Assembly (NCBI GenBank): GCA_004762155.1
Contig: SIHP01000004.1
Span: 62,001-126,000, forward strand
From: Flavobacteriaceae bacterium
Lineage (GTDB): Bacteria > Bacteroidota > Bacteroidia > Flavobacteriales > Flavobacteriaceae
Direction of reading: 5' to 3'
DNA length: 64,000 nt
Shown: positions 17,961 to 25,548 of the stretch, in pieces
Layout of the letters: each line of letters starts with the position of its first letter
Numbering within the stretch: position 1 is the first letter of the stretch
Position numbers and translations under genes: made by a program
The notes under the pieces: model-generated
Seen by the model: the letters and a program-made list of their open reading frames with translations, nothing else
Databases searched by the model: none
What the model was told of the DNA's origin: nothing

Positions 17961-17990
17961 AAATAGCGTTTGAAATATCAAACGCTATTT
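17961..17990 (-). terminator. Terminator hairpin
   Basis: AAATAGCGTTTGA pairs with its exact complement around AATA. It lies 70 nt downstream of the small minus-strand membrane-protein frame and probably ends its transcript. There is no other gene nearby that it could serve except the P-loop gene upstream region. Confidence 0.85.
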
Positions 17991-18059
17991 TATTTAAGAA
18001 TCCCCATGCTTAAATATTTAATTAACTAGTAATTAAATGCTTTTATATTTTTGACGTTA

Positions 18060-18233
18060 TTAATTTTCCCATATGGATGAAATGATTCCGATGACACCTG
18101 ATAGTCCTCCAATAAATATTCCAATCCAACTTAAAATAGACAATGCTATAACTAAAACGATAGCTATTGAGAATGTTTTAAAACAGAATTCAGATGTTTT
18201 AATAGAAATCATTAATAATCTTTTACCAAACAT
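18060..18233 (-). CDS. Small membrane protein, 57 aa
   Basis: A 57-codon frame (MFGKRLLMISIKTSEFCFKT as its first 20 residues) encodes a basic N-terminus followed by a long hydrophobic segment (about 21-53) with a GGLSGVIG helix-packing motif, consistent with one or two membrane spans. It is framed by its own terminator downstream and by the terminator of the preceding gene upstream, which supports a separate transcript in this otherwise empty 600-nt gap. The opposite strand also has an open frame of 58 codons, but it is hydrophilic and low in complexity. No family recognised. Confidence 0.45.
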   Translation of the reverse strand: MFGKRLLMISIKTSEFCFKTFSIAIVLVIALSILSWIGIFIGGLSGVIGIISSIWEN

Positions 18234-18354
18234 AAAAATACTTTTTTAATAATCTTTACGGATTTCCATATTGGAACTAAAAAAAAGAGTTTTTTAGTTT
18301 GAAAATATATGTTTTGTTAGGTTTTGAAAATGAATTAATTAAACTAAAAACAAA

Positions 18355-18384
18355 AAGAACGCTTGAAATTAATCAAGCGTTCTT
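18355..18384 (-). terminator. Terminator after Asp/His-rich lipoprotein gene
   Basis: AAGAACGCTTGA and TCAAGCGTTCTT pair across a 6-nt loop, 22 nt past the stop codon; A/T runs flank both sides. Confidence 0.9.
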
Positions 18385-18406
18385 ATATAATAGACTATTT
18401 ATTCAA

Positions 18407-18955
18407 TTATTCTACTTCAACAGTAAAAGAAACTTCAATATCTGTACTACCTCCAGCATTTGTAGAATTATCATCATTTGGTTTAGTAGGTTCGTGCTTT
18501 AATACAATTGTTAAAGAACCAGTACCAGCATCAACAGTTGTTAATGTAGTGTCAAAACCTACAAGGTTTCCGTTATCATCCATATCTGTTTTAGAAATTG
18601 TTATATCAGAAATTGTAGAAGTATAGAAAAATTCATGTTCTTCTTTTTCTGCTTCAATTTCTTCTTGAATATGCTCAGCATCTTCATCATTTGCATTTTC
18701 TAATGTAAGTTCACCTGTATAAGTTGTATTGGCAGTTAAATTTCCGCTAACAGAATATGTACCACTAACAGAATCATCTGGATCTAAGTCAAAATAAGTT
18801 AACACAACTACATCGTTACCGTTTGTTAAAGTGTAGTTTAAAGTAGTAATAACTTCTTCTTCATGATCGTGATCATCATCATGATCATCGTCTGAACATC
18901 CTGTGAATACTAAGCTTGAAATAAATAATAGGGCTAATAATTTAATTGTTTTCAT
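18407..18955 (-). CDS. Asp/His-rich lipoprotein beside TonB receptor
   Basis: The 182-residue protein has a lipoprotein signal (lipobox FTGC, Cys20). The mature N-terminus is a striking SDDDHDDDHDHEEE stretch, a likely divalent metal-binding tail. The rest is beta-rich and acidic with a coiled Glu/Lys segment (about 95-108). Similar proteins next to TonB receptors are often annotated as type 1 periplasmic binding fold superfamily, a name not supported by anything visible here. Gene order (31 nt after the receptor, same strand) suggests it hands metal, probably zinc, to or from the receptor. That is inference. Confidence 0.7.
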   Translation of the reverse strand: MKTIKLLALLFISSLVFTGCSDDDHDDDHDHEEEVITTLNYTLTNGNDVVVLTYFDLDPDDSVSGTYSVSGNLTANTTYTGELTLENANDEDAEHIQEEIEAEKEEHEFFYTSTISDITISKTDMDDNGNLVGFDTTLTTVDAGTGSLTIVLKHEPTKPNDDNSTNAGGSTDIEVSFTVEVE

Positions 18956-18985
18956 GATTTAAGATTTATTAATATTTATAATTGT

Positions 18986-21391
18986 TTAATAATTTAATTT
19001 AATTTTTACGTTAAAATTTCTGCCTAATTCATCGGCATAATAACGTAACCTATTTAAATGCTCTCTATATGAAGTATTAAATAGGTTATGAACACTAAAC
19101 TCTACTTTTAAGGTTCCTTCTTTAAATGCATTAAAAGACATAGAACTGTTTAAATTAAATAAAGAATAAGTTGGTGGAGTAGAACTAATATCTACATAAA
19201 CATTCTCCTGAAGAACAGGATTAAATGTTGAAAAATTATAATCTGGATATCTGTTTTGTTGAAATACTGTTTTATGCTGTAGATTAACAGATAAATTGTG
19301 ATACTCTTTATTTGTATAGGTAATATTATTAGTAATATTTGCTCCAGGCATATGAATCAACGGAATATCTTCTGTTAAATTATCACCTTGTAATAAGCTT
19401 AAATTACCTCTATAATTGAAAGAATCACTAATTCTTTTGTTAATATCAATATCAACACCAAAAATTTGAGCATCTATTTGGTTGTAATGCCAAATAGGAA
19501 AAGAACCTCTAATGGTAGTTACTGTATCAAAAGGAATGAGTTGAATATATCCTTTAATATAATTGTAATATGGATTTATAGCAAAACCAAAATTAGAATT
19601 TGTTCTTTCTAGCGCAATAGAAAACTTATGTGCGTTTTCTTTTTCCATAGTTAAAAAACCAACTTCAATTCTTGCTGTACTATGGTGTAATCCATCACTA
19701 AATAATTCTGAAGGATTTGGAATTCTTGATGCTAGACCGTAATTCATTAACAAAGAAAAGTCATTTGTATAATGTTTAGAAAGGCCTAAACTAGCAGAAA
19801 AACAATGAAAAGTATATTCAGGTTCAGTTAAAACATCAGAACCATCTATAACTCCTGTTTCAAACTCTGGAAACAATTCATCGTAATTATAGGTGTCATC
19901 CCATTCCCAAATACTGTATGATTTTTCTGCTTTAATACTAGAAAAATCATAACGTATCCCAGCACTTAATTCAGTAATTAAATTCAATTTATAATTTCCA
20001 GTGATATAGGTACCAAAATCGAATTTTTCATAATCAGGAATCAAAGGCTCAGTTCCAGTACCTCCAATTGCATCATTCTGTTGAAAACGTCCTAAAAGAC
20101 CAGTATTAATTTTTAAATCTTCTAGGTAATCGATAGTTAAATTAGACTGTAAAGATGTTGTAAATAGTCTTAAATCAATTACAGGAACATCTTTTAAGTC
20201 ACCAACTCTAGTATCAAATTCTTTTCTTCTATTAACTTGGAAGTCTGCTTGCAAAGTTAACTTACCCAAATCCTTAAAACGCTGGTAGGCTTCTATTTTA
20301 CCTAAATGATGTTGTATGGATTGTTTGGGAGTGTTTATATCGTAAGAAAAATCATCAATAACACGTGGTTCTTTGCTATTTATAGCTTGCACTAAATCAT
20401 TTACATTTCCAATATGTGAGGATTGTAAAATAGCAAATTCATTATCTACAAAACTATAATATGCATCGAATCCTTTTTTAAAACTATTGAATCCAAATCG
20501 TATTGATGAATTAATGTTTTTTATACCTGTGTTTGTCAAATAATAATCAGGTGTTTTAAAATCACCAAATCTTTTTATACTAGTTTGAAGTTGAAAAAAA
20601 TAACCAGACTTATAGGTCTTAATAATTTCAGTGTTAAAATTCCCTCCTTGACCATTGGTGTTTAGTGAGAGTAAAGAGCTACCAAACAAACTATCTTTTA
20701 CAGCATGTTTTTTAGGTTTTACAATAATTACTCCACCAATAGCATCACTTCCATATCGTAATGTATTGGCACCTTTTATAACTTGTATTGTGTTTGCAGA
20801 ATTAATATCAATATTTGGCGCATGTTCATCTCCCCAATCTTGATCAAATAAGCGAACATTATTATTTACAATAAGTAATCTACTACTGTGCAAACCATGA
20901 ATCATTGGTTTAACAATAGTACTTCCTGTAGTTAATGAAGAAACACCACTAATGGTTACCAAAGCATCACCAAGAGATTTATCAGAAAAACTTTCTAAAA
21001 CCTCTTTTTTTAAGTTCTGTTCAATACTTGTTTCTTCAGTTTTTGAATTGGAACGTAAGTGAACTTCTTCTAATTCTTCTATATGATGTTCTAAATCTAT
21101 TATTCTATAAAGATCATCAACTAGATCTATTTCTAAAATTAGTTTATCACAAGCTAAATGAGATATTTCAACAATAATTTTACCAACGCACAAATTTTCT
21201 ATTTTAAATTTTCCATCTACATCACTAGTAGTGTATTTATTTAAATTTTTTATATGTATTGTTGCTCCAATTAATACCGATTTATCGTGAAAGTCTTCTA
21301 CTATTCCCGAAAAGGTGTACGTACAATTTTGACTGATTGCTAAATTTGATATCAACAGCAATACAATCAAAAAAAGTTTTCTTGATTTCAT
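18986..21391 (-). CDS. TonB-dependent outer-membrane receptor
   Basis: An 801-residue outer-membrane receptor. A signal peptide (1-20) is followed by a carboxypeptidase-regulatory-like domain (about 25-110), a plug domain (about 120-235, with IKGANTLRYGSDAIGGVI) and a beta-barrel ending in the aromatic-terminated RNFNVKIKLNY. The plug contains HGLHSSRLLIVNNNVR, and histidines are frequent there (W-G-D-E-H-A-P), reminiscent of ZnuD-like zinc receptors. It is flanked by a His/Cys-rich small protein and an Asp/His-rich lipoprotein in one operon. Role proposed: TonB-driven uptake of a metal ion, most likely zinc or copper; the ion is not proven by sequence. Confidence 0.88.
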   Translation of the reverse strand: MKSRKLFLIVLLLISNLAISQNCTYTFSGIVEDFHDKSVLIGATIHIKNLNKYTTSDVDGKFKIENLCVGKIIVEISHLACDKLILEIDLVDDLYRIIDLEHHIEELEEVHLRSNSKTEETSIEQNLKKEVLESFSDKSLGDALVTISGVSSLTTGSTIVKPMIHGLHSSRLLIVNNNVRLFDQDWGDEHAPNIDINSANTIQVIKGANTLRYGSDAIGGVIIVKPKKHAVKDSLFGSSLLSLNTNGQGGNFNTEIIKTYKSGYFFQLQTSIKRFGDFKTPDYYLTNTGIKNINSSIRFGFNSFKKGFDAYYSFVDNEFAILQSSHIGNVNDLVQAINSKEPRVIDDFSYDINTPKQSIQHHLGKIEAYQRFKDLGKLTLQADFQVNRRKEFDTRVGDLKDVPVIDLRLFTTSLQSNLTIDYLEDLKINTGLLGRFQQNDAIGGTGTEPLIPDYEKFDFGTYITGNYKLNLITELSAGIRYDFSSIKAEKSYSIWEWDDTYNYDELFPEFETGVIDGSDVLTEPEYTFHCFSASLGLSKHYTNDFSLLMNYGLASRIPNPSELFSDGLHHSTARIEVGFLTMEKENAHKFSIALERTNSNFGFAINPYYNYIKGYIQLIPFDTVTTIRGSFPIWHYNQIDAQIFGVDIDINKRISDSFNYRGNLSLLQGDNLTEDIPLIHMPGANITNNITYTNKEYHNLSVNLQHKTVFQQNRYPDYNFSTFNPVLQENVYVDISSTPPTYSLFNLNSSMSFNAFKEGTLKVEFSVHNLFNTSYREHLNRLRYYADELGRNFNVKIKLNY

Positions 21392-21432
21392 TAAATGTAT
21401 TTCTAGGTTTAATTATTTTTTATTAAAAATAG

Positions 21433-21780
21433 TTAAGCATGAGGAGGACCTCGAGGAGTTTTTTTGGAATAATGGACAACAAAAGTAATTTGTGGTTGTT
21501 CATTATAAATATCCTTATAAAAGTGTACAGGAATTACATCAAAATTTGTTGCAATTTCTATAGAATAAAATTCAAGCTGGTAATGGAACTGGCAACAATC
21601 TAAATCAATATTTTCATGATAATGTTGTTCAGTATCTGAAGTACAAACAAAATGCTCATGATCTTCAAAAAGATGAACGCTTTGTATTAAAGAAGGGATA
21701 CTTAATACAAGTAAAGAGATTAGGGCAATATGTTTTTTAAATAATTTCAGAAATATTGTTATTCTGTTAACAATGGACAA
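21433..21780 (-). CDS. Small His/Cys-rich membrane-anchored protein
   Basis: The 115-residue protein starts at TTG; no ATG or GTG exists in frame, and no other Met occurs in the product. Residues 17-33 form a hydrophobic signal or anchor. The exported part begins with a dense metal-ligand cluster (HLFEDHEHFVC, then TEQHYHEN and LDCCQFHY), giving about seven His and three Cys within 35 residues. The C-terminus is basic and Pro-rich (KKTPRGPPHA). It is the first gene of the TonB receptor operon. Function is probably metal binding or sensing at the inner membrane; the family is not recognised. Confidence 0.65.
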   Translation of the reverse strand: MSIVNRITIFLKLFKKHIALISLLVLSIPSLIQSVHLFEDHEHFVCTSDTEQHYHENIDLDCCQFHYQLEFYSIEIATNFDVIPVHFYKDIYNEQPQITFVVHYSKKTPRGPPHA

Positions 21781-21786
21781 AAGTAC

Positions 21787-21837
21787 ATGTTTAATTTTGG
21801 ATATTTATTACAGATTAAACATTATTTCATGTTAAAT
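21787..21837 (-). promoter_or_regulatory. Candidate operator: three ATGTTTAAT-like boxes
   Basis: Upstream of the metal-uptake trio, ATGTTTAAT, its inverse ATTAAACAT and ATGTTAAAT occur at 21787, 21814 and 21829; the last two form an imperfect palindrome with a 6-nt spacer. This is a plausible site for a Fur/Zur-type or other repressor, but the AT-rich background makes chance occurrence possible. Confidence 0.3.
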
Positions 21838-21917
21838 ATATTTTATTTTAAGTTATTGTTACTTTTCTGACAGAAAAACTAAATAAAAATTATAAAATAT
21901 TATCATTAAATAATCAA

Positions 21918-21951
21918 AAAAGGATCACTTTAATAATAAAATGATCCTTTT
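21918..21951 (-). terminator. Terminator after purB operon
   Basis: AAAAGGATCA pairs with TGATCCTTTT across a 14-nt AT-rich loop, with a T tract beyond. It is 20 nt past the stop of the small lipoprotein gene that follows purB. Confidence 0.85.
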
Positions 21952-21971
21952 TTTAATTATTTATGTAGGTA

Positions 21972-22346
21972 TTACTTTTTACTTAAAAAAACAGTACCTT
22001 TTTGTTTAAACTTAGAAAAACCAATTTTAACTGTAAAGTCATAAGAACTATCTCTTACTTTATTAATTTGTACATACATCGGATCTTTTTCTAAGTCATT
22101 TTTAGGATTTAAATACCTTAACGTATAAAAGAAATTGTTTTTCCATTTAATAGAGAGTGTATCTACTTTATTACCATATTTACTTATTTGAATACTATCT
22201 TTTCTGATGATAGTTTCTTTAACAAAATTATCACTTGCTTGAATTTCAAAAATACCTTTTTTAAATCTATCAGGGTTTCCTTCATATTCTTTTTTACAAG
22301 AAACTAAACAAAGTGAAAACAATAAAATTGATACGAATACTTTCAT
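21972..22346 (-). CDS. Small lipoprotein downstream of purB
   Basis: A 124-residue lipoprotein (lipobox LVSC, Cys17, then KKEYEGNPDRFKKG). The mature part is a predicted small beta-barrel or sandwich (alternating strands such as FFYTLRYLN and YDFTVKIGF). The start codon overlaps the purB stop by one base (TAATG), so translation is coupled to purB. I recall related proteins misnamed topoisomerase IV in databases; nothing here supports that. Function unknown. Confidence 0.7.
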   Translation of the reverse strand: MKVFVSILLFSLCLVSCKKEYEGNPDRFKKGIFEIQASDNFVKETIIRKDSIQISKYGNKVDTLSIKWKNNFFYTLRYLNPKNDLEKDPMYVQINKVRDSSYDFTVKIGFSKFKQKGTVFLSKK

Positions 22347-23689
22347 TAAATACCTGTGTAATTAGATGGTGTAATTTGTTTTAATTCAGTTTTAATTTCA
22401 TTAGAAACTTTTAAAGTATCAATAAAATTAGCAATAGAGTTTTGCGTGATTTTTTCGTTAGTACGTGTTAAACCTTTTAAAGCTTCATACGGATTTGGAT
22501 ATGCCTCTCTACGTAAAATTGTTTGAATTGCTTCAGCAACAACAGCCCAATTATTTTCTAAATCTTCAGCAAACTTAGCTTCATTTAATAATAATTTATT
22601 TAAACCTTTTAAAGTAGAAGCAAAAGCAATTAAAGTGTGGCCAAAAGGAACACCTACATTACGCAAAACAGTACTATCTGTTAAATCACGTTGTAAACGA
22701 GAAACGGGTAATTTAGCTGATAAATGCTCGAAAATAGCATTTGCTAATCCTAAATTTCCTTCAGAGTTTTCAAAGTCAATAGGATTTACTTTATGTGGCA
22801 TTGCAGAAGATCCAACTTCACCTTTTTTAATTTTTTGTTTAAAATAATCATTAGAAACATAAGTCCAAACATCACGATCCAAATCAATTAAAATGGTATT
22901 TATACGTTTCATAGCATCAAATAAACTAGCCATATGATCGTAATGCTCAATTTGTGTTGTAGGAAAAGAGTGGTGTAAACCTAAAATTTCTTCAACAAAA
23001 TGAGTTCCAAAGTTTTTCCAATCAATATCTGGATATGCAACTTTATGTGCATTAAAATTACCTGTAGCACCACCAAATTTAGCTGCATGAGGCACATTTT
23101 GTAAAAACCATACTTGTTGTTGAATACGCTCTACAAAAACAAAAAACTCTTTTCCTAAACGAGTAGGAGAGGCTGGTTGTCCGTGAGTTCTTGCTAACAT
23201 TGGAATATTATCCCATTCTTCAGATAAGTCAGCTAATTTAGATGTAACAGTATCTAAAGAACCATAATATACTTCATCCATAGCATCTTTAATAGATAAT
23301 GGAATAGCAGTATTGTTAATATCCTGAGAAGTTAATCCGAAATGGATAAACTCTTTATATTGTTGTAAATTTAATTTATCAAATTCTTCTTTTATAAAGT
23401 ATTCAACAGCTTTTACATCATGATTTGTAACGCTTTCAATATCTTTAATTTTTTGAGCATCATCTGCAGAGAAATTAGTATAGATTTCACGTAATTTAGT
23501 ATATAAATCTTTGTTAAAATCTGCTAATTGTGGCAAAGGAATTTCACATAAAGCAATAAAGTATTCTATTTCTACTTTTACTCTGTATTTTATTAAAGCT
23601 TCTTCTGAAAAATATTTTGCTAAATCAGAAACTTTACCTCTGTATCTACCGTCAATAGGTGAGATTGCGTTTAATTGTGTTAAGCTCAT
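22346..23689 (-). CDS. purB: Adenylosuccinate lyase
   Basis: This 447-residue cytoplasmic enzyme cleaves fumarate from SAICAR and from adenylosuccinate in purine synthesis. The fumarase/aspartase superfamily signature is SSAMPHKVNPIDFENSEGN near residue 295. LARTHGQPASPTRLGKE (about 165-181) and FGGATGNFNAHK supply catalytic and substrate residues. Length and motifs fit the Bacteroidota/E. coli-type PurB. The leader AACACAACAAAACAAA directly precedes the ATG, nearly the same as for folD, and a TATTTTTG -7 element lies 24 nt upstream of the start. Confidence 0.97.
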   Translation of the reverse strand: MSLTQLNAISPIDGRYRGKVSDLAKYFSEEALIKYRVKVEIEYFIALCEIPLPQLADFNKDLYTKLREIYTNFSADDAQKIKDIESVTNHDVKAVEYFIKEEFDKLNLQQYKEFIHFGLTSQDINNTAIPLSIKDAMDEVYYGSLDTVTSKLADLSEEWDNIPMLARTHGQPASPTRLGKEFFVFVERIQQQVWFLQNVPHAAKFGGATGNFNAHKVAYPDIDWKNFGTHFVEEILGLHHSFPTTQIEHYDHMASLFDAMKRINTILIDLDRDVWTYVSNDYFKQKIKKGEVGSSAMPHKVNPIDFENSEGNLGLANAIFEHLSAKLPVSRLQRDLTDSTVLRNVGVPFGHTLIAFASTLKGLNKLLLNEAKFAEDLENNWAVVAEAIQTILRREAYPNPYEALKGLTRTNEKITQNSIANFIDTLKVSNEIKTELKQITPSNYTGI

Positions 23690-23712
23690 TTTGTTTTGTT
23701 GTGTTAAGAACG

Positions 23713-23720
23713 CAAAAATA
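23713..23720 (-). promoter_or_regulatory. purB -7 promoter element
   Basis: TATTTTTG on the minus strand matches the Bacteroidota -7 consensus TAnnTTTG. No good TTTG -33 box stands about 20 nt upstream. The predicted transcript would begin near the CA-rich leader. Confidence 0.5.
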
Positions 23721-23761
23721 GAAAATACTAAACGTATTTGCTTGATAATTAAAAAGGAATT

Positions 23762-24358
23762 TTAACGATATATTTTTCTTTTTTCAATTTTAAGAGCTCC
23801 TTGTTTTTCAAGATTTTTTATTGCGCGTATAATTGTTTCTACTCGAAGCCCAAGAATATCAGAAATTTGTTGACGCGTATACGTTACTTTAAAGGTAAAT
23901 TTTCCGTCAATTTTATGGACATCATCCTTTAAATAATCAATAAAACGAATAATTCTGTGTGCTGGCTCTTGATTGGAAATTTCAGAAGCTATAATTGCTT
24001 TATAATACAATCGTTTTGCTAAATTTTGAGTTATTTTAAGATGGATTTCAATATTTTCTTTTAAAAGGTTTGTTAAGTTTTCTTTAGGCAACACATAAAT
24101 AACACTATCAGCTAAAGTAGTGGCATTAGCAGGATATTTTACGTCAATAAAAACAGGTGGTTCTCCAAAACTTTGTGTTTTATAAAAAAATCCTTGAATG
24201 AATTCTTTTCCATCGTCGTTAAAATTGTTCATTTTTACAACGCCAGTTTTTATTTGATAATAATTTCGTGCGGTATCGTTTTCAGAAAAGATAGTTACTT
24301 CTTTTTCAAATTGTTTTACAAAAGCGCCATGTTTTAATAAGATTTCTTCTGGTATCAT
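23762..24358 (-). CDS. Crp/Fnr family transcriptional regulator
   Basis: The 198-residue protein has a cyclic-nucleotide-binding-like beta-barrel (about 15-110), a long connecting helix and a C-terminal winged helix (YTRQQISDILGLRVETIIRA, about 160-180). There is no Cys cluster for an iron-sulfur centre, so it is not a classical oxygen-sensing FNR; it may sense heme/NO or a nucleotide. It is divergent from a truncated haemoglobin gene, and a palindrome ATGATTTAGGTCAT starts 2 nt from its start codon, placing the site inside its own leader and suggesting autorepression. Confidence 0.88.
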   Translation of the reverse strand: MIPEEILLKHGAFVKQFEKEVTIFSENDTARNYYQIKTGVVKMNNFNDDGKEFIQGFFYKTQSFGEPPVFIDVKYPANATTLADSVIYVLPKENLTNLLKENIEIHLKITQNLAKRLYYKAIIASEISNQEPAHRIIRFIDYLKDDVHKIDGKFTFKVTYTRQQISDILGLRVETIIRAIKNLEKQGALKIEKRKIYR

Positions 24359-24359
24359 T

Positions 24360-24403
24360 ATGATTTAGGTCATAAAAAAGGTTAGTATAAAGATATACTT
24401 TTG
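24360..24403 (+). promoter_or_regulatory. Fnr-type box plus -7 element (haemoglobin promoter)
   Basis: ATGATTTAGGTCAT (24360-24373) is followed after 22 nt by TACTTTTG (24396-24403), a perfect TAnnTTTG -7 element reading towards the haemoglobin gene. The box centre would lie near -41, the class II activator position of Crp/Fnr proteins, replacing a -33 box. The same box with the same spacing occurs before the membrane-protein gene at 25396. Confidence 0.65.
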
Positions 24404-24436
24404 TAGCAATACGATAACTACAGAAGTGTTATTTTT

Positions 24437-24533
24437 GGGCGTTACCAAAAGGTCGGGCTTTCATCTGTATCTTTTTAAAAAGGTTTTGCTATCGCAACCT
24501 TATTAAAAAGGATGCCGATTCAATCCCTAACGC
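24437..24533 (+). repeat. 97-nt GCGTTA...TAACGC structured repeat element
   Basis: This segment between the haemoglobin promoter and gene begins GGGCGTTACC and ends CCCTAACGC, so the termini are inverted (GCGTTA/TAACGC). Inside, CTTTTTAAAAAGG and CAACCTTATTAAAAAG can pair around TTTTGCTATCG. GC content is above the surroundings. I recall very similar GGGCGTTACC / GGTCGGGCTTTC / CAATCCCTAACGC segments dispersed in intergenic regions of other Bacteroidota, so it looks like a family of small mobile or RNA-structured repeats. One copy here. Confidence 0.6.
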
Positions 24534-24576
24534 AAATTATTGTTTTATAAAATGTTAACATGAATTCATAATTCTG

Positions 24577-24984
24577 ATGAAAAAAAAAGAAATAGAAAAT
24601 AGGGAGGATGTATACCTATTGGTTTCAACTTTTTACAATAAAATAAAAAAAGACGATTTTATTGGTCATTTTTTTTTGAAAGCAATTCCTGAAAACGATT
24701 GGGAAAACCATATTGAAAAACTAACTGATTTTTGGGAAACAAATTTGTTTTTTGCTAAAAAATATAAAGGAAATCCAATGCAAGTACATAAAAAATTGGA
24801 CGAGAATAATAATGCTACCATAACTCAAGAGCATTTTGGAAAATGGTTAGAGTTATGGGTTTCAACGATTCATGAACTTTTTTATGGTGAAAAAGCTGAT
24901 AAAGCAATTAATAGTGCTCGTAATATTTCGTTTATGTTATTTCTTAGAATTTTTGAAAATCGAAAACATCATAATAAATCATAA
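24577..24984 (+). CDS. Group III truncated haemoglobin
   Basis: A 135-residue 2-on-2 globin. Recognisable features are STFYNKI (helix B, Tyr at B10 for ligand stabilisation), NHIEKLTDFWETNLF (helix E) and EHFGKWLELWVSTI, whose His is the proximal heme ligand; this pattern matches Campylobacter Ctb-type group III globins, which bind oxygen/NO. Likely role is NO or oxygen handling in the cytoplasm. It is divergent from the Crp/Fnr gene, with a 170-nt leader containing a structured repeat, and is probably activated by that regulator. Confidence 0.9.
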   Translation: MKKKEIENREDVYLLVSTFYNKIKKDDFIGHFFLKAIPENDWENHIEKLTDFWETNLFFAKKYKGNPMQVHKKLDENNNATITQEHFGKWLELWVSTIHELFYGEKADKAINSARNISFMLFLRIFENRKHHNKS

Positions 24985-24988
24985 AAAC

Positions 24989-25019
24989 ACTCCTTCAAGT
25001 TTATTTAATTTGAAGGAGT
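24989..25019. terminator. Bidirectional terminator
   Basis: ACTCCTTCAA pairs with TTGAAGGAGT across an 11-nt loop, with T tract to the right and A tract to the left. It lies between the convergent haemoglobin and membrane-protein genes. Confidence 0.9.
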
Positions 25020-25042
25020 ATTTTTTATAATTTAATTATATT

Positions 25043-25396
25043 TTAAAAGAATATTAGACTTTCACTAATTTGGTATATAATTAAAAAAGAGCTTACCAGA
25101 ACATTAATAATAAAACTCCAAACAACAATTTTAAAAGGTTGCTGACTTATGGCTGATACATTTGTTGTAGTTGTTAAAATTAAACTTACAGCTAAAATAA
25201 AATAAGATACATCTCCATTTAGCGCAAAAGCTGCATTTATTGAAGCAATCATGGTACCTGCCGTAATTAATAAAATACTAATGCCAAAAGCATTTTGTTT
25301 TTCTTCTTCTATTTTTTTGTTGATAGTATTTATAAGATTAAATTGAATAGTTTTACTACTATTATTTACTGTTGTAATATTTTCTGCTAGTGCCAT
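25043..25396 (-). CDS. Small membrane protein, Fnr-box promoter
   Basis: The 117-residue protein has a polar N-terminal third (MALAENITTVNNSSKTIQFN) and then three predicted membrane helices (about 38-58, 63-80, 90-115). No family recognised. The gene is preceded by a perfect Fnr-like palindrome and a TAATTTTG -7 element with the same 22-nt spacing as the haemoglobin promoter. It is therefore probably part of the same low-oxygen or nitrosative response; its biochemical role is unknown. Confidence 0.7.
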   Translation of the reverse strand: MALAENITTVNNSSKTIQFNLINTINKKIEEEKQNAFGISILLITAGTMIASINAAFALNGDVSYFILAVSLILTTTTNVSAISQQPFKIVVWSFIINVLVSSFLIIYQISESLIFF

Positions 25397-25413
25397 TGTT
25401 CTTTATTTTTAAA

Positions 25414-25457
25414 CAAAATTAGGTACTAGTCTAAACGTATTTTATGATTTAAATCAT
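25414..25457 (-). promoter_or_regulatory. Fnr-type box plus -7 element (membrane protein)
   Basis: On the minus strand the perfect palindrome ATGATTTAAATCAT (25444-25457) precedes TAATTTTG (25414-25421) by exactly 22 nt, again putting the box centre near -41. The palindrome contains TGAT-N4-ATCA, the core of the FNR consensus. Confidence 0.7.
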
Positions 25458-25548
25458 GTTTTGAAAAATATTATCTTTTTTCTAAAAAAATAAATAAACG
25501 AATGCGTTCTGTTTATATTTTTTATCTTCACATTCTAAAAAATAATTT

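Noticed and set aside
18072..18248. Plus-strand 58-codon frame opposite the small membrane protein
   Set aside because: It is the hydrophilic mirror of the hydrophobic minus-strand frame; terminator placement supports the minus strand.
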